Source of the DNA: Nymphaea colorata | Taxonomy: Eukaryota > Streptophyta > Magnoliopsida > Nymphaeales > Nymphaeaceae | Length of the DNA: 64,000 bases | Direction: 5' to 3' | Assembly: GCF_008831285.2 (NCBI RefSeq) | Contig: NC_045150.1 | Location: 15,933,362-15,997,361 of the forward strand | Shown: positions 48,227 to 59,801 of the stretch, in pieces | Layout of the letters: each line of letters starts with the position of its first letter | Numbering within the stretch: position 1 is the stretch's first letter | The notes under the pieces: generated by a model | Seen by the model: the letters and a program-made list of their open reading frames with translations, nothing else | What the model was told of the DNA's origin: nothing | Database searches by the model: none | Program-made: the position numbers and the translations under genes

Positions 48227-48853
48227 TCACTCTTGAGTAATTAACATATCATATAATTCAGACCATGAAGGCATATCTTTGAATGCAGTAACTGTGGTAA
48301 TAAAAGATTCATATTCGGAATTCAGTCCATTCAAGGTATAGAGAACAAGGTCTGTATCTGAGACAAAGTGCTGCACTCTGCTAAGATAATCATGTAAGAA
48401 ACTAATATGTTGAAGGTATTCAGTCATAGACATTCCTCCCTTTTTTATGTTTTGTAATTCTCTTTTCAGCTGAATAATACGAAGATTATTTTGTGAGGCA
48501 TACTGTTTTTCAAGGATGGACCAAGCATCTATAGCCGTGCCAACACGAACCAGTTGTGACATGACTGGTTGAGTCACAGTGACTTTCATCCAATTTAGTG
48601 CAATTTGGTCTTCATGATACCATAAATCATCAGCAGTATTTTCTTGTGTGTGTGCTTCATCAAGAAATTCAGGTGGAGCAGAACATATTCCATTAACATA
48701 CTTGATTAAATTTTGACTTTTCATAACACTTTCAATTTGAGAATGCCAGAGAGGATAATTTGATCGATCAAGCTTGACTGAAACCAAACTTAAGAAAGCA
48801 TTCCATTGTGTACCTGGTGGAGTAGAAGTGCAAGGAGCGTTAGATGAGGACAA
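48227..48853 (-). CDS. Copia gag polyprotein N-terminal part (UBN2/gag)
   Basis: An uninterrupted 208-codon frame from MSSSNAPCTSTPPGTQWNAF to LYDMLITQE. Typical copia gag features are LDRSNYPLWHSQIESVMKS, the DLWYHEDQIALNWM stretch, AWSILEKQYASQNNLR, and LKRELQNIKKGGMSMTEYL. In the intact element it would form the virus-like particle shell. The TGA that ends it replaces a codon, because the same frame continues with RLGMLSSSQMTQV. Part of the element at 46488-49614. Confidence 0.85.
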   Translation of the reverse strand: MSSSNAPCTSTPPGTQWNAFLSLVSVKLDRSNYPLWHSQIESVMKSQNLIKYVNGICSAPPEFLDEAHTQENTADDLWYHEDQIALNWMKVTVTQPVMSQLVRVGTAIDAWSILEKQYASQNNLRIIQLKRELQNIKKGGMSMTEYLQHISFLHDYLSRVQHFVSDTDLVLYTLNGLNSEYESFITTVTAFKDMPSWSELYDMLITQE

Positions 48854-48949
48854 TGCAGCTATATTATACTAGAAATTTCTCCCTCGTTCAATCAACAGCC
48901 GACGAGCACAGTCAATATGATTTGTGTCTGATAAACAAAAAAGGCGACT

Positions 48950-49430
48950 AAGGAGGTGGATCGGGCGACTGAAGGGGCAGATAGGCCTCGGTGGTACTCC
49001 CTTGATAGCACGCTCCTTGGTGGACAGGTGAACACAAAAGGAAACAGCGTGCCCCCTGGTGACGGCTGGAAACAGCGTGACCTTCCCTTGTTGAGAGATA
49101 GAAAAAGAAGTCAACAGCGTGCTCCTCGATGAAGGCTGGAAAGAGCGTGGCCTTCCTTACACAGAAAAGGAGGCACGTGCCTCGGTGAAGGCAGGAAACA
49201 ACACACTCCAAAAAGAAGGCACGTGCCTCAATGAAGGCAGGAAACAACACACTCGGTGCCACACCCTTGTTCAAACACTAAAAGGAGCAGCACACTCCTC
49301 GGTGAAACAGTGCAGTCCTCGGTGAAAACAAGAAGCAGCACGCTGCTCGGTGAAGACAGGAAGACAAGAAGCAGCATGCTCCTCGGTGAAGACAGGAAGC
49401 AGCACACTCGTCTGTCGTTTCCCTGGTTAT
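48950..49430. repeat. Minisatellite in the copia leader
   Basis: Between the PBS-like site and gag lie many degenerate units around TCGGTGAAGACAGGAAGCAG and CACACTCCTCGGTGAA, spaced roughly 25-45 bp. They are most regular at 49285-49420. Both strands are open over long stretches only because of the repeat. Confidence 0.75.
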
Positions 49431-49936
49431 GCCAAAAACTGTGGATGTAGGAAGAGGAACAGGAGACGCACCAGGGGGTGCAGCAAAGAGAGTGGCTGGA
49501 AAATGATGGTGCCGGCATCAAACAATGATCGTCATCCAGACAGGTGAAGCGTGGCTCTAGAAAGATGCAAAATATGGAAGACCACGGTGAAAGTAGTTGC
49601 AAGATTTGATACCAAGTTGAAAGAAAAGATGAACACACAGGTGTAACGAGGTTCGGCTAAAATCAGCCTACATCCACACAATGACTCTCTCTTCTATTCT
49701 ATAACCACACAGAGAGAGTACATATATTGATAGTCACTTTATACAAGTTAGATCCTTGATTTTAGGATCTTGATTTACACGACAGATTTGGGCAAAACTA
49801 TAGAAGAAGATAGGGGAAATGATTTCTTTCTCATTTAGAGAAGATTGGTCAGTTTTGGATAGCTCTTGAGTTTTGGAAACCATACCCTGTCCTTCGTAAC
49901 TGATCTTGATCATATCCGTTCCATAGATCTTATCAT

Positions 49937-50414
49937 TGTTAACAAATCTAGCACAGCCCTATGTTACAGAAATTTCTGAATATTTTCTCCAAGAAGAAGG
50001 TCATTCTGCTGGACCAGAAACCCCGAAAGAGGCTTGGTGATTCTTATTTGAGAGATGGGCTCTATCTACTATATTAACTTGAACACAAACAAGGCACTTC
50101 CAGCTGACAATAAGAATGAAGAATCACTCCTATGGCACTATAGGTTGGGATATTTGTTTGATCTAATTCTCAAAACTGTGTTTCTTAAGCTCGTCTACAA
50201 TTTTCCAGTATGTGAGACATGCAATTACGCAAAGATGACTGGACAATCATTTCTTGAATCTGAAATAAAAAGCCAATATTGCTTCAACTTGGTTCAGGCC
50301 GATGTATGGGGCCCAGCCCCTGCTGTTTCCAACTTTATTTTCAGATACTTTCTCCTGTTAAAAGATGACAAATCATGGATGAGTTGGGTGTTCTTTCTCA
50401 AGAAAAAAGGATGA
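49937..50414 (+). pseudogene. Copia pre-integrase/integrase relic
   Basis: The frame 50055-50414 contains SLLWHYRLGYL (gag pre-integrase), VCETCNYAKMTGQSF (zinc-finger-like) and VQADVWGPAP (start of the integrase core), ending after SWVFFLKKKG. The sequence before it (49937-50050) continues the same element. It is on the opposite strand to the copia at 46488-49614 and differs from it in sequence, so it belongs to another copia family. Confidence 0.8.
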
Positions 50415-50429
50415 AGTCTTTTTTATTAG

Positions 50430-51660
50430 CAGGCATTGCATGGCCACTAGCAATATCTAATATTAACAAAAGTCACGCACTGGGTGAATTTTATCCAATC
50501 TTAAGACTGTGAAAGGTTCCAGATTGGGTTGAGAAGGACTTGGCTTCACATGCAAGACCCACAAATATTATTAACTGACAAATTTTTGGTGGTGGCGAAC
50601 CCTCTGCTAGGTTAAAAGAATCAAAACTTAGCTGGAACAATCTTGACATCAGGGCTGGGGCTTTTTCTCTCTATATGTTTGAAGTTGAACTCTTGTCCTC
50701 AGAAGAGGGGTCGACCTTTTAGTTGTTGTTAGCTCATAGCCATCAAGACATCCTTTGCCTTTCTCACTCCTCTTTTTTGCTTCTATTGTCGTTTCTTTGC
50801 TGTTCTTAATTTGTAATTTGGTGCTTTCTTGTCATCTATTTTATAATTTTTTTTTATTTTATCTATAAAAATTGGTTCAGATCAACCTATTTGAATCGTA
50901 CCAGTTTGTTATCGGCCCGATATTTGATCAAATTATAATTAGCATGCAGAGTTCTATATTTTATTAAATAATCTTATTCCTAGTCCCATGAGTTCTTTTC
51001 GGCGATTGCCTGGGCCTCCCTTTTTACACTCCTACGCATGTCCAATGATATTGGATCGTGTAGGTCGGTGCAGGGTTGTAGTATTTTTTTTTATAAAGCT
51101 GTGTATATTTTGGAATATTTACTTTTTCATAAACCCTTTTTGTCCTTCTAAAAGTCTTTTTCTTTTTACTTAGACATGTTATTTTGGTTATTTAGCACCC
51201 ATATGCATAATTTTTCATGCATAAGACCATATAAGACACTAATTTTAGATCCGGCTTTCCATAATGCTCATGCCCATGTGAGTAGAGTCAAATGTCCTTC
51301 AACTGGCATACATAGTGCTTCCAAGTTCCATCCTTGCACTAGTATAGCACATTGCTCTCGATCCGATTAGGTCGACTGGAAACTGAAAGGATGTCATCGT
51401 CGTTTAAGAAAAGTCATTCTTGGGATTCAAATAAAAGTCAGCTGAATTTTTCTCCTTTAACTGGCCCTTGCATCCAATTAAGACGAACCGATACAATTAA
51501 TTTCTAGTAACTAAAACTTACAAGTACATCATATGTTCATAACCATCACAGTGCTTTTGCATTGACCAGTTGTTTGAGCATGATCTTTTGAAAGCAGTAT
51601 TTAATTATACAAAATAACAAAATAACCACTCTACTGCAGAAGTAGCTGCCTGAAATGTAT
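50430..51660. repeat. Dispersed repeat, copy A
   Basis: Collinear with 58330-59810 on the same strand: CACTGGGTGAATTTTATCC/CATTGAGTGATGTTTATCC, AAGACTGT..AAAGGTT, GACTGGAAA, GGGATTCAAATAAAAGT, TCCAATTAAGACGAACC. It directly follows the copia relic. It may be LTR or internal retroelement sequence, but I cannot assign it. Confidence 0.65.
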
Positions 51661-53050
51661 GAAGTTATTAACATGAACATAACTAAAGTTTGTGCGGCAC
51701 CATCCATCATGTACCTCCACCACGGGACTTACCATCGCACAAGATGATTCAGTTGAATTTGAATGAACCTGCAATTGTGGGTCACCTTATACAGGATATG
51801 CTCTGTCACTAGGGAAGATCTCTATATTTTAATTTTAATTTGTTCTGTCTTAATGCAAAATACAAGGTCGGCCGAATGCTATTGGGCCCAGCTGTTATTA
51901 ATTACCAAATAAGCACTTTATTAATTTGTCAGTCATTTGACCCAAATAATGCCAATGTTTAATTGATACCATATTTTTTTTCATTTAAGAATTAGAAATA
52001 GAATTATATCAATTAATTATCAAACATTTCATGATTTTGTCATCTAGCTACCTCTAGCTTTGATAGTCATAGCACTAACTTCATCCACATTTTCTTTTCC
52101 TTGGCCCTGCAAATTAATCATCGTCAAAAACATTTTCATAAAATTACATCAAATTGATAGACATAAATTTCAAAAAACTAACAAAGTATATTATTTTGCA
52201 AACATGTACGAAGGTTATTATAATGTACTGCTGAAGTTGAAAAAAACAAAATCATTATCAATAGATTATTGATAAAAAAAACATATAAAGACAGAAAATA
52301 GTGCGTGAGCACCCCGATCGTCAGGAAGGGGATGTTCAAGTAATATTGACAAAGTTACTCTTTGATGTAGATTCATTACTTATTTTTTCTATTAAAAGGG
52401 ACGACAGCCTAACTCTGAGTAGAGTTTGCATCGAAAGTTACAAAGAAAATTGTGGTGGTGTACTTATGTCCGGATGGTTTGAGAGATTGATTCGATCCTC
52501 CTTTGTACTTTAAGTTGTGTTTGATAGTTTGATGTAGCATCGAAAGGTATGCTTTAAAGGATCCTCAGCTTAAACAAACTAAAGATTTATGTAGCATGGA
52601 TCTTAAATCCACGTATATTAAAATTGATAGATTTAAGGTCGGACGAGGGGGAGTTTCGACCTGATCTGGTCCCTGTTGAAACAAATACAACCACAACAAT
52701 AAAAACAAGCTATTGGCAACGCCTTTTGTCGTTGCAAATAAGATTATTGCCAACTCGCAAAAGTCCAATACTCGTCCTTGCCCTTTGCAGTGTTGCCAAA
52801 GTTTCGCTAGCCTCGGATCACCTGCTGCCATTTTAGAAGTGCACGGACTGGTCATTCCCAGCTTTTATCCAATGACATGCCCCGTGTTGAGAAAACTTGA
52901 CAAATCAATGTAAATTTGGAAATTTACATGGACAACGACAGATTCAGATTAGACATCCCTATCAAGTTTGAATTAAGAATGCATTTATAAAAGAAAGAAT
53001 CGTTAAAATTTACTTGTTTCCACCATTCTTTCCGTTCTACTTCAAACTTC
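51661..53050. other. Spacer, nothing firmly recognised
   Basis: Frames at 52565-52855 on both strands overlap and show no family resemblance. GGTCGGACGAGGGGGAGTTT near 52640 gives locally higher GC. Confidence 0.3.
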
Positions 53051-54172
53051 TCAGCCATGGAAAAATGATGTATTTGATGTAATCCAAGCATGGCTTTCCT
53101 TCAACAATATTGGGTGGGCAGTAAGCTTCTTGATTTCCACATCAACTTCTGCCTACAAGATCCAAGATCAAAGAATAGATCAGTTTTCAGCACAAAGAAA
53201 CTAACCAGCGTCAATCAATAGGACAAGCTTCTACAACAGGAAGAAACTAATCTAGCATGCACCTTAGAAAGGACAAGCTTCTGTGAATCAATCATGCCCA
53301 TCGAGTCTAGATCTTGATTAACTCTCCACTCCTTGCTGACGTCCACATCTGCAGTGCCTGATAGGACCATAACTAGTTCAGATCTGATGAGATGACTCAG
53401 ATGTTCTCTAGAAGAGAAATTAACTCATGATCAACTAAGTCAAAACCAGCTTCATGCCATCAAGGGACAAAATGCAAGTTCCGACTAAAATTGACTTTAT
53501 ACTGATGAAACTAAAAAAAAAAGGAGGAAATTCGGAAATTGAAACTGTTGCAGTCTTAATGTATTAGAAGCAAAGTAGTTTACAAATCAAATCATGAGAA
53601 TATATATTGTTACATTAAAGAGAGGCAGCTCTTTAAATAGTAAGTAGATTACACCTGTGACATGTAACTTGTTTCCAATAGCTACAGGTGTGCCATGAGT
53701 CTTAAGAATTATATTTATAATTTCACCAATACATTCTACTTGTTGAGTAAATTGGCCAATAGAAGATATACCAAGATAAGATCAAGAGAAAGGATTAAGT
53801 AGACCAAGTAAGGTTACTAAAAATAGCAAGAAGGCAATAGACAGTATAAAGGCTATAATCCCAAAAGATCTTGGATGCTCCATGAGCAGCAACTAGGGCA
53901 CGGCCATCAGCAAAGAGGAATTCCTACATCCATACCAGTGCTACATAGTAATGAGACTGAATAATCATCTTAACCATGTGTTCCAGGAGGAAGGCCTTGA
54001 AGTTGTTCAGTATAAGGTGGCATATCGAAAAGTACAAAGTCATAAAATTCTTAATAAATAAGTAGATTGTACTGATTTCCAAATAAATATATTCATGCAT
54101 ACAAAGTATGTGGAATGGATCAAAGAAAGTAGGTCTTACAAAAGCTTTGAATGCTGGACGATGTGCAGCCAT
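53051..54172 (-). CDS. Unrecognised split gene candidate, six exons
   Basis: Minus-strand exons with AG..GT borders and matching phases: 54172-54140 (MAAHRPAFKAF), 54049-53975 (NFMTLYFSICHLILNNFK..), 53923-53818 (EFLFADGRALVAAHGASKIF..), 53735-53655 (..ILKTHGTPVAIGNKLHVTG), 53357-53263 (TADVDVSKEWRVNQDLDSMG..LVLSK), 53152-53051 (AEVDVEIKKLTAHPILLKES.., stop TGA 53053-53051), 492 nt together. The last three exons are the best supported, with phases 1 and 0 joining cleanly and coding-like composition. The second intron would be only 51 nt, short for plants, so the first exons are doubtful. A further exon-like block, 54901-54834 (VVLQGTIEGTLDYLERAVRI), lies upstream. A hydrophobic stretch in exon 3 could span a membrane. 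I recognise no family. Confidence 0.3.
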
Positions 54173-55129
54173 CTCATATAAGCAATTTGCAAACCATATC
54201 CAAAACTTATACTAAAAAAATTAGTACAATTATCATACAAAAATATTGGCCATCATGGAAAAAACGAGAGAGAGAAGAGACCAAATATCAGATTTGAAAC
54301 CATATTGAATGGCTGAATATAAATCGTTAGAGAGAGTTATAAGATTACATAGGTTAGCCACAATCTACTTCACCCATTTTCAAAGACCCAGAGGAATTAA
54401 TCAACAAAAGAATATCCAAAACAAAACGAGCAGAAGCTATGGTAAAAATGCATGCTTGAAATGTAGAATGCTTTGTAGCTGCACTTACTAAAAACACTCG
54501 ATATTCTCTTTGACTTAGCTATTACTTACAAGACACACTATTAGAAAAGTGACTCATAAAAGATGGTAGAGACATTATGGAGGATGACCACCATACCACA
54601 TGCAAGATAGCATGTGTATAAAAATATCAATAAACATGCATTAAAAGATCGATATAAATATGTAGATAAATAGCTATATGTAATACATAAATAAATAGAG
54701 AACTAATGTAAATGTGTACGACATTTTCACTTCAAATAATAAGTCACCTTTGAGTCTTTGATAACTTTGAAGAAACCAAATGTAAAATTAGGACTCGTGT
54801 GTAAAAAAAGTGTAGCAAATACCGCCAAACTACCTTATAGGTATCCGCACTGCCCTTTCAAGATAATCTAAGGTGCCCTCTATTGTTCCTTGCAACACCA
54901 CCTTTAAAGTCAAATAAAATAAAACATCAACCTCGTATTTGAAAAGAATTAACATGGCATTATTATAAGACTTGTCAGTTTCACACAGAAAAAAACCTCA
55001 AAATGATCAAATGTAGTCAGACTAGGAGAAAAGATAATGAAAGATATACAAAATGTGCATTTCTAAGATTATAAGATTCTAACTTTTAGAACTAATGTAA
55101 ATGTGTCATTGACTTGAGGATACAACATC

Positions 55130-55400
55130 GAGCTCGACTCACTTAACTCGTTTATATTAATTTATTACTTCTTATTTCTTTTAACTCATTGAACTGGTTT
55201 TTTAATTAATTCAACTATAAACATTCGTCTAACTATTAATGCTAGTGGAGCTGATTTTAAATGGATCGAGTTCTTACAACTCGAACTCGATCTTTGAGTA
55301 TAAATTTAAGCTTGAGCTCAACTTGTTTCAAGTCAAGCTTTTACAACGGAGCTCGAGTCAAGCACAAGTTGATTTTGACTCTTACATTAGGCATCCGACT
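55130..55400. repeat. GAGCTCGAG-family element
   Basis: CATCGAGCTCGACTCACTTAAC at the left (quoted in part), an AT-rich core, then CTTGAGCTCAACTTG, GGAGCTCGAGTCAAGC and ACATTAGGCATCC at the right. Ends are eroded and no target duplication is seen. Confidence 0.45.
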
Positions 55401-55940
55401 AAATCACACCCTTAAAGAACTCTTCATATAAATAGTTTTTTGGTAGGAGGATGACATGAAGTTTTACAAAAGCAGTTTAAAAAGCAAAACAAAACAAAAC
55501 AAAAAGGTTAAAAAGATAAGCGGATCGTGTTTGGCTCATAAGAACTGAGATTATGAACGGGGTTGTATCGGACCGGTTGACTGGGTCGATCCAGCTCAGG
55601 TCTTAACTGGGGTCAATGATATATCACATGAACATTATTTTTGGGGTCCCACCAGCATGTGGTTGCAGGAGGTGATCGTCTCGATGAGCATCATCATCCC
55701 ATCCCTATCTAAAACTCATCCTTATCTGGTTCACCGTGATCTATGGGGGTTCAGCGGCTCTTTTTTCATGTCTCCCTGACACTGCCTTCAAATTTAGGGA
55801 GAGAGTTGAACGTGCAATAACCAGAAACACACAATTATGACCAAATAAAACCCTTACTTATAGGTGACAAAAGTCTATAACTTTTGTTCCTACAATAAAC
55901 AATTCATTTCTAAGTGTTGGACATTTTTCATGGCTGGACC

Positions 55941-57272
55941 TTAGCCCTGTGTACATTCAGTTGGTGCAAAAGAAAGCAGTCTGTTGCCCAGATCATACTT
56001 GACATGCATGTTCTGCTGTGCAATATTCCCAAAGACGGGCATCTCTCCATCTTTAATGGCTAAGCAGGCAATTCCACTTCTAAACATTGCAAAGATATTT
56101 GAAGGTGGCAACTTCCAGTCTGCATTAGCGAAATGAAAGGTCATCCCCGGCAACCCTTCATATGGATCACCATTGTTCTCTACATGGTAACACAGCAAAT
56201 CTTGCTCTAGAGGATAGAAGCGTTCATGGTTTATGACATTTGCCGCTTGAACATACACATCTTTTGCAAGAAAAGTCAGGCTGGTACCCGAGTCTATGAT
56301 GATTGATCTGGCATCTCCCAACAATGCAGTCGTCTGTGCACCACCAAATTGTATGTCGAGTCTGCTGTTCCCAACACTTATGTTTGTCAGGATGAGCACA
56401 TAAAAGCTGCCTTCACCACCATCTGATGCCATCGGCGTCTCTTGAACATCTTCTGTGCCTGAAAACGGTGCATCCTCACCGAATTTGAGCTGTCCCGCAG
56501 AATTGTTTTCATTTCTATACGGGGGAAGACAGTAAGCAAATTTGTCATCAATGGAAGAGCCAATCTGTTTAACAAGAGAGGGAGGACCACGGCCAAGGCC
56601 AGGAACTTTACGCAGGGCAGAATCAGGATTATCTTCACGATGAACAGAACCAAAGACAATTCCTTCATGCTTGATGGTGTCGGCACCATTGTCAAACAAG
56701 AGCATCTCGGAGGCTAGGACCCCTTCTACTTCGGAATTTGGTCTATAGGAATATCTGAAACAGAAAAGTTGGTCGCTGGTGCAACGATGGTCGTGCAATT
56801 CCGTGCAAAAGCTGGTGGAGCATCTCCTGTTCTTGTAGGTGGATGACTGAAGTGGATCAAACATTGGTGTTTTGACATGGCAGTTGTCACAATGGCAGCA
56901 TGTTGTCCATATGAGGTTGCTACCAGCGTCTATAATGGCCCAGTACAGGCTGGATGGGGTACCTAGCGAGAGTTTCACGAGAAACTCACCGGGACCAGCC
57001 ATCACAGGGCTGGAGATCACACTGGTGGTATTGGAAAACCGTGAAGCAATGCTGCATGAGCGCAACATGGAGGGTGGAGCCTCCTTCTCTGCTCGTTGAG
57101 CTAGAGTGGATGAAGGGTCATAGATAGGTGACAGGGATGAGTCTCGATGAAAGAGGTCTATAGAGAAGCTGAGAGGTTTGGAAGCGAAGATTGTGGTAAG
57201 GTTAGGCAGTATTGCAAGTAGGAGCAGCTGGAGGAGGAGGCTGAATGCTAAGGGGGAGAAGAAGGTTGCCAT
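55941..57272 (-). CDS. Pepsin-family aspartic protease (A1, nepenthesin/CDR1-like)
   Basis: A single intronless 443-residue frame, normal length for the family. Residues 1-30 form a signal peptide (Leu-rich, ending TTIFA), followed by a short propeptide. The catalytic domain starts near FLVKLSLGTPS. The first active-site motif reads IIDAGSNLIW (Asp115), where family members have DTGS or DSGS, and the second is a canonical IIDSGTSLTF (Asp327). The Cys-rich nepenthesin-type insert CCHCDNCHVKTP..C is present. The YGDGS flap region is YRPNS. The C-terminus FGNIAQQNMHVKYDLGNRLL then SFAPTEC is characteristic. Such enzymes act in the apoplast or vacuole in defence and protein turnover. Both Asp are kept, but the Thr-to-Ala change and altered flap could lower activity. 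Its plus-strand neighbours are repeats. Confidence 0.9.
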   Translation of the reverse strand: MATFFSPLAFSLLLQLLLLAILPNLTTIFASKPLSFSIDLFHRDSSLSPIYDPSSTLAQRAEKEAPPSMLRSCSIASRFSNTTSVISSPVMAGPGEFLVKLSLGTPSSLYWAIIDAGSNLIWTTCCHCDNCHVKTPMFDPLQSSTYKNRRCSTSFCTELHDHRCTSDQLFCFRYSYRPNSEVEGVLASEMLLFDNGADTIKHEGIVFGSVHREDNPDSALRKVPGLGRGPPSLVKQIGSSIDDKFAYCLPPYRNENNSAGQLKFGEDAPFSGTEDVQETPMASDGGEGSFYVLILTNISVGNSRLDIQFGGAQTTALLGDARSIIIDSGTSLTFLAKDVYVQAANVINHERFYPLEQDLLCYHVENNGDPYEGLPGMTFHFANADWKLPPSNIFAMFRSGIACLAIKDGEMPVFGNIAQQNMHVKYDLGNRLLSFAPTECTQG

Positions 57273-57315
57273 GGTGAGGACTAAAAGGCTGCTGTACTAA
57301 GGATAAATGTGTTGA

Positions 57316-57323
57316 TATTTATA
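57316..57323 (-). promoter_or_regulatory. TATA box of the aspartic protease gene
   Basis: TATAAATA on the minus strand, about 45-50 bp upstream of the ATG at 57270-57272, allowing a short 5' UTR. Confidence 0.5.
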
Positions 57324-57636
57324 ACGGAAGTCATAGTTATGGTGGCCACTGATGAAGGGAAGCATTTGGATTTGAAAATTCTGCAAAAAAAAAAGACATG
57401 TGGCTGAACTGAGCTACATATTCCTTTGTGTAACCAGTAACCATCACAATGGAGAAAAGTGGTAGCATCTTCCAATTGTTAAGCTTAGGTATAACAATGA
57501 CAAACATTTGAAGACTTTTAAACACAAAAGGAAGGCAGAAGACACTTTAACGTATTACTTAAGTGACCACAATAACTGTTGAATACGTTGGAAGAAGAGA
57601 TTGTCCTAATGGTGTTTGAAAATTTTTTTTAGGCAT

Positions 57637-57828
57637 CAGGGGTGGAGCCAAGGGAGGCTCGCATGGCCCTGGCCCCACCTCAATTTTTTATTTTTAAAAT
57701 TATATGTAAATTTTAGTAAATTTCACTTGTCCTATATAAAAATTTTGAAAAATGATATTTTGACCTTAGTCAAAATTTAGAAACATTAATTGGGCCCTTC
57801 TCATGAATTTTTTTTGGCTCTGTCCCTG
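57637..57828. mobile_element. GGGGCGGAGCCA-family MITE
   Basis: Ends CAGGGGTGGAGCCAA and, in reverse complement, CAGGGACAGAGCCAA (12 of 15). Flanks TTAGGCAT and TAACACAT match at 5 of 8. The body has TGGCCCTGGCCCCACC near the left end and A/T runs. It lies about 365 bp upstream of the aspartic protease start. Confidence 0.65.
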
Positions 57829-58329
57829 TAACACATGGTAGTCCCTGCTCCAAAACCTGTCCATTGACCTCCTTAATCCGTGAACCTTGAAGTGTTTGGA
57901 AAATCTTTCTCGCACACGATCCCTCCCTATACATATATATATACAAATGTCTTTCCACCCCACGATATTATGGGCTCTCATCTGGTGATAGTTCATGGGG
58001 CAGAGGCTCACGCAGTGAGGGTTTGCAGGTATGCAATGTCCATTTTGGCCATATCATATACCTCTTTTATATTTTTATATATATAGCAAAAAATTAAATG
58101 GTGACTCTGATTATTCAATGTTAATCTACTTGTTCATAAGGACTATTTGATTCATTATAATGAATGGACGAGAGAAAACTAAAGAAAAAAAAGTAAATGG
58201 GTATTTTTGTCATCTAGTATTAGTTTATACCTTTTTTTTTTCTTCATCTTTCTCTCAACCGTTGAGTGGGTGAATGTGTATATGGCCAGAATATGTATAT
58301 ATATATATATATGAATATTAGCAGTAATT

Positions 58330-59768
58330 GGCTGGCGTTACATGGCTAGTAACAATATTTTATGTTATCAAAGTCTTGCATTGAGTGATGTTTATCCACT
58401 CTCAAGACTGTAAAAGGTTTCATGTTTGAGTTGAAGTTGGACTTCCATTTCGTTCTTAAATCAAAATTCCAAACCATCAAACACCCCCTAAAAGAGCGGT
58501 CGACCGTTTGTTTGTTCGTGGCCATTCTCTCGGGCCAGGCTATCTATAACAGCGTGTAGTCATCTCCTTCTCGGGCCCAAGGATGCCTGTGAGGGGGCCA
58601 AATATCCATCAACTAGTATAGTGCTTCCACTCCAGTTGCAGTATAGAAATGTAGCACCAACATCACTCGTGCTCCGTTAGACTTATGCTAAGCATCCCCC
58701 TTTCCATCTACCTACTTAGGGGTTGTTCTTATTTTGAAAATTTTATGAGTGTCCCTACTGTTAAATGACTCTTTAACAATATTGGAGCCACATTGTGGAT
58801 ATTGTAAGCAATTTCCCTTACCAGTCATTGATACTAGTTTTTAAAACTTTTAATATACCTTAAAGTTGAGAATTAAACTAATATTGCACCTTACCCAGAA
58901 ATTTTTGGATTTGCCACTACCCCTTTAGGGTTCTATTTTTCTTCAGCTTGTTCTCTCGCTGAAAACCATTTTGGTGATTTTCTTCAGGATTGCATGCAAC
59001 TTTTTGTGTTTCTGCACCCTTGTCCAAAATCCAAGCAATGCTAAGTAATAACGTTTGAATATTCTTGTGTTGAAGAATTCCAATCATAAATTCATCAAGA
59101 ACAGAGACATCTTAACATATCCCTTAGGTAACCACAGTAAGCGTTGAACATGCTGTAGGAGGGAAAGTATTGAAGCTAAGTGTGGGTTGCTGTGCACCAT
59201 TGCCTATACCAGTCAGTCAAAAATATATTGTGATGATGGTGGACCCAGCTTCTGTCACATCATAGTGCCCACGTTTGATGTGACTCACGTGCCCTCCAGC
59301 CAAAAGGCTTGGCTCCGCCACTAAAAACGGGTTGAGATCACAAGTTGGCGGGTTAGCATGAGCTTATTCGTGTCATAAGAAATCAATTTTTTGATGGGAT
59401 ATTCATATGATCCACCTATTATAGAAGGTTGACTGGAAAATAGATGAATGTCATCATACTTTAAACATGTTTAACGATTAAAATGGGTGATTAACAATGG
59501 ATTGGCAAGATCATTTCTGAATATTCAAGGGATTCAAATAAAAGTTGGCCTATTTTTTTCTCTTTGAACTGGCCTTTGTGTCCAATTAAGACGAACCTCT
59601 ACGGCTGGATGGTTATTTTCTTGTTTGGTGTTGATAAAAACCAAAGCAAATGATGCATTTGCAATGATTAATTGCTTGACCATGGTTTTCAGTGATGGAA
59701 TAAAACTTTTGTGGCAGTTTTTAGCAACACAAAATAACCATCCGAGCATAGAAACAGCTGTGATTTCA

Positions 59769-59801
<33 letters not shown>

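Larger units (their letters stand above)
46488..49614 (-). mobile_element. Ty1-copia retrotransposon, gag-protease-integrase part, decayed
   Basis: On the minus strand: primer-binding-site-like TGGTATCA (49607-49614), a leader with a minisatellite, gag from ATG at 48853 (ending in YDMLITQE) interrupted by TGA at 48227 and continuing in the same frame (LGMLSSSQ), a zinc knuckle with one Cys changed to Phe and the His to Asn (about 48007-48046), protease WYPDTGASHHV (about 47890), a frameshift near 47760, pre-integrase LWHLHLGH (about 47450), integrase with VDIWGPAP and DGGG (47340-47000), and the integrase C-terminal part RTFGCTVYPSNGPKHAS ending at 46488. No RT or RNase H follows, so the element is truncated. 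The gag-protease-integrase order is that of copia. Not capable of movement by itself. Confidence 0.88.

Noticed and set aside
49228-49638. Minus-strand 136-codon and overlapping plus-strand frames
   Set aside because: They arise from the leader minisatellite of the copia element.
57886-57906. Possible miR395-like sequence (TGAAGTGTTTGG)
   Set aside because: The match stops after twelve bases and no foldback arm was found.
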